Assembly: GCA_030603265.1 (NCBI GenBank) | Contig: JAUVYD010000129.1 | Location: 1-5,136, forward strand | Reading direction: 5' to 3' | From: Dehalococcoidia bacterium | GTDB lineage: Bacteria > Chloroflexota > Dehalococcoidia > GIF9 > AB-539-J10 | Length of the DNA: 5,136 nt | Shown here: positions 4,304 to 5,136 of the stretch, one piece after another | How positions within the stretch are numbered: the first letter of the stretch is position 1 | Layout of the letters: every line of letters starts with the position of its first letter | The notes under the pieces: model-generated | The model's database searches: none | Seen by the model: the letters and a program-made list of their open reading frames with translations, nothing else | What the model was told of the DNA's origin: nothing | Position numbers and translations under genes: made by a program

Positions 4304-5136
4304 GTGAAGATAACCAGCGTAGAGGCGATTGAGATTCGGTTGCCGGAAGATGAGGTGCTCGATAAGGCATCCTCAAGTCAGAACTCACTCATTCTCAAGA
4401 TCCACACGGACGAAGGCTTGACGGGGTATGGCGAGATCGACTCGTCGCCACGCGTTTCTAAGGCCGTGGTTGAGGCTCCTTTCAGTCATTCGAACGCGTC
4501 CGGATTGGGGCGTGTCCTTGTCGGGATGAATCCCCTCGATATGAAGGTCATCAACGAGAAGCTATACAGGGCCAGTTTCTACTACGGGCGGCGCGGCGCC
4601 GTTGTCCACGCCATCGGCGGAATCGATTTGGCACTCTGGGACCTCGCCGGCAAGTACTACAACCAGCCCGTGTATCAACTCCTGGGAGGCGCGTTCCGCA
4701 AGAAGCTCAGGGCATACGCGAGCATTCTGTTTGGAAACGACGGTGACGAGACTGCCGCCATCGGGAAGAAGTGGGTCGACAAGGGCTTCACAGCGGTCAA
4801 GTTCGGCTGGGGGCCTATGGGGCAGGACGAAAACCTGGACGTTGAACTGGTCGCCGGGGCACGGCGCGGCGTGGGAGCGAAGAACGATGTGCTTGTTGAC
4901 GCCGGGTGTTGTTGGACCGCCGCGACAGCCATCCGCAGGTCGCAGCAATTTGAGGATTTTGGAATTCTGTGGCTGGAAGAGCCGCTTGAAGAGGACGACG
5001 TCGAAGGGTACGCAAAGCTGACGCGTGTCTCAAGGGTCCCTATAGCAGCCGGCGAAGGTGATTCCGGGCGGTTCGCGTTGAGGGACTTCATCGAGAGGTC
5101 TGGCATCGACATCGTACAGATAGATCTTGCCAGGAA
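4304..5136 (+). CDS. mandelate racemase/muconate lactonizing enzyme family protein (partial, 3' end missing)
   Basis: The first 277 codons of an enolase-superfamily enzyme; the frame is still open at the window edge, and about 100 more codons would be usual. The capping domain starts MKITSVEAIEIRLP and contains GLTGYGEI (38-45), YYGRRG (93-98) and IGGIDLALWDLAGK (104-117), followed by LLGG (126-129). The barrel carries KFGWGPMG (166-173), VDAGCCW (198-204), WLEEPL (223-228), AAGEG (248-252) and IVQIDLAR (270-277). Likely Mg ligands are D199, E225 and E251, with K166 as a catalytic lysine and D274 as the Asp of the His-Asp dyad; its His would lie beyond the window. The usual second lysine of the K-x-K motif is Gly (G168). 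The family abstracts a proton next to a carboxylate, typically in sugar-acid dehydration or racemization; the substrate cannot be told here. The start is GTG 4304, with AAGGAG (4290-4295) 8 nt upstream; GTG 4295 is an in-frame alternative overlapping that site. Its codons look less GC-biased than the CotH operon. Confidence 0.92.
   Translation, partial: MKITSVEAIEIRLPEDEVLDKASSSQNSLILKIHTDEGLTGYGEIDSSPRVSKAVVEAPFSHSNASGLGRVLVGMNPLDMKVINEKLYRASFYYGRRGAVVHAIGGIDLALWDLAGKYYNQPVYQLLGGAFRKKLRAYASILFGNDGDETAAIGKKWVDKGFTAVKFGWGPMGQDENLDVELVAGARRGVGAKNDVLVDAGCCWTAATAIRRSQQFEDFGILWLEEPLEEDDVEGYAKLTRVSRVPIAAGEGDSGRFALRDFIERSGIDIVQIDLAR

Noticed and set aside
4562..4948. - strand open frames inside the enolase-superfamily gene
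   Set aside because: They are shadows of a + strand frame that carries the full run of enolase-superfamily motifs without a frameshift.

Overview
The window comes from a GC-rich bacterium. It holds one three-gene operon on the + strand (CotH kinase, VTC-type polyphosphate polymerase, DUF4956 membrane protein), a small convergent HepT-like (DUF86) gene on the - strand, and the first 277 codons of an enolase-superfamily (mandelate racemase/muconate lactonizing enzyme) gene that runs off the right edge. No phylogenetic marker is present. A Cys-bracketed helical hairpin in the CotH protein and the enolase-superfamily gene weakly suggest Chloroflexota (SAR202/Dehalococcoidia-like). That is a guess from recalled families, not a demonstrated placement.

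Layout. Positions 1-26 may be the last codons of an upstream gene, followed by a strong intrinsic terminator (57-95). A possible extended -10 promoter (105-113) then leads into the operon: a CotH-family lipoprotein (147-2012), a VTC-domain protein (2005-2781, overlapping CotH by 8 nt with its Shine-Dalgarno inside the CotH gene) and a DUF4956 protein (2800-3474, 18 nt later, near-consensus Shine-Dalgarno). A GC-rich dyad at 3531-3558 lies between the convergent operon and the HepT-like gene (3579-3905, - strand). A 398-nt non-coding stretch (3906-4303) separates the divergent HepT-like and enolase-superfamily genes. It carries possible promoter elements and two small dyads.

How the genes may work together. 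From memory, CotH, VTC and DUF4956 genes are often found side by side in bacteria, which suggests a functional unit. The VTC domain would make polyphosphate from nucleoside triphosphate on the inner face of the membrane. DUF4956, with 4-5 hydrophobic segments and a strongly basic conserved loop, could be the membrane anchor or channel, as the small transmembrane domain is in the eukaryotic VTC complex. The exported CotH lipoprotein could be the extracytoplasmic acceptor or phosphotransferase. This pathway is inference. The HepT-like protein has lost the residues that define the HepT RNase active site and has no antitoxin partner here. The enolase-superfamily gene is an unrelated catabolic-type gene with its own start signals.
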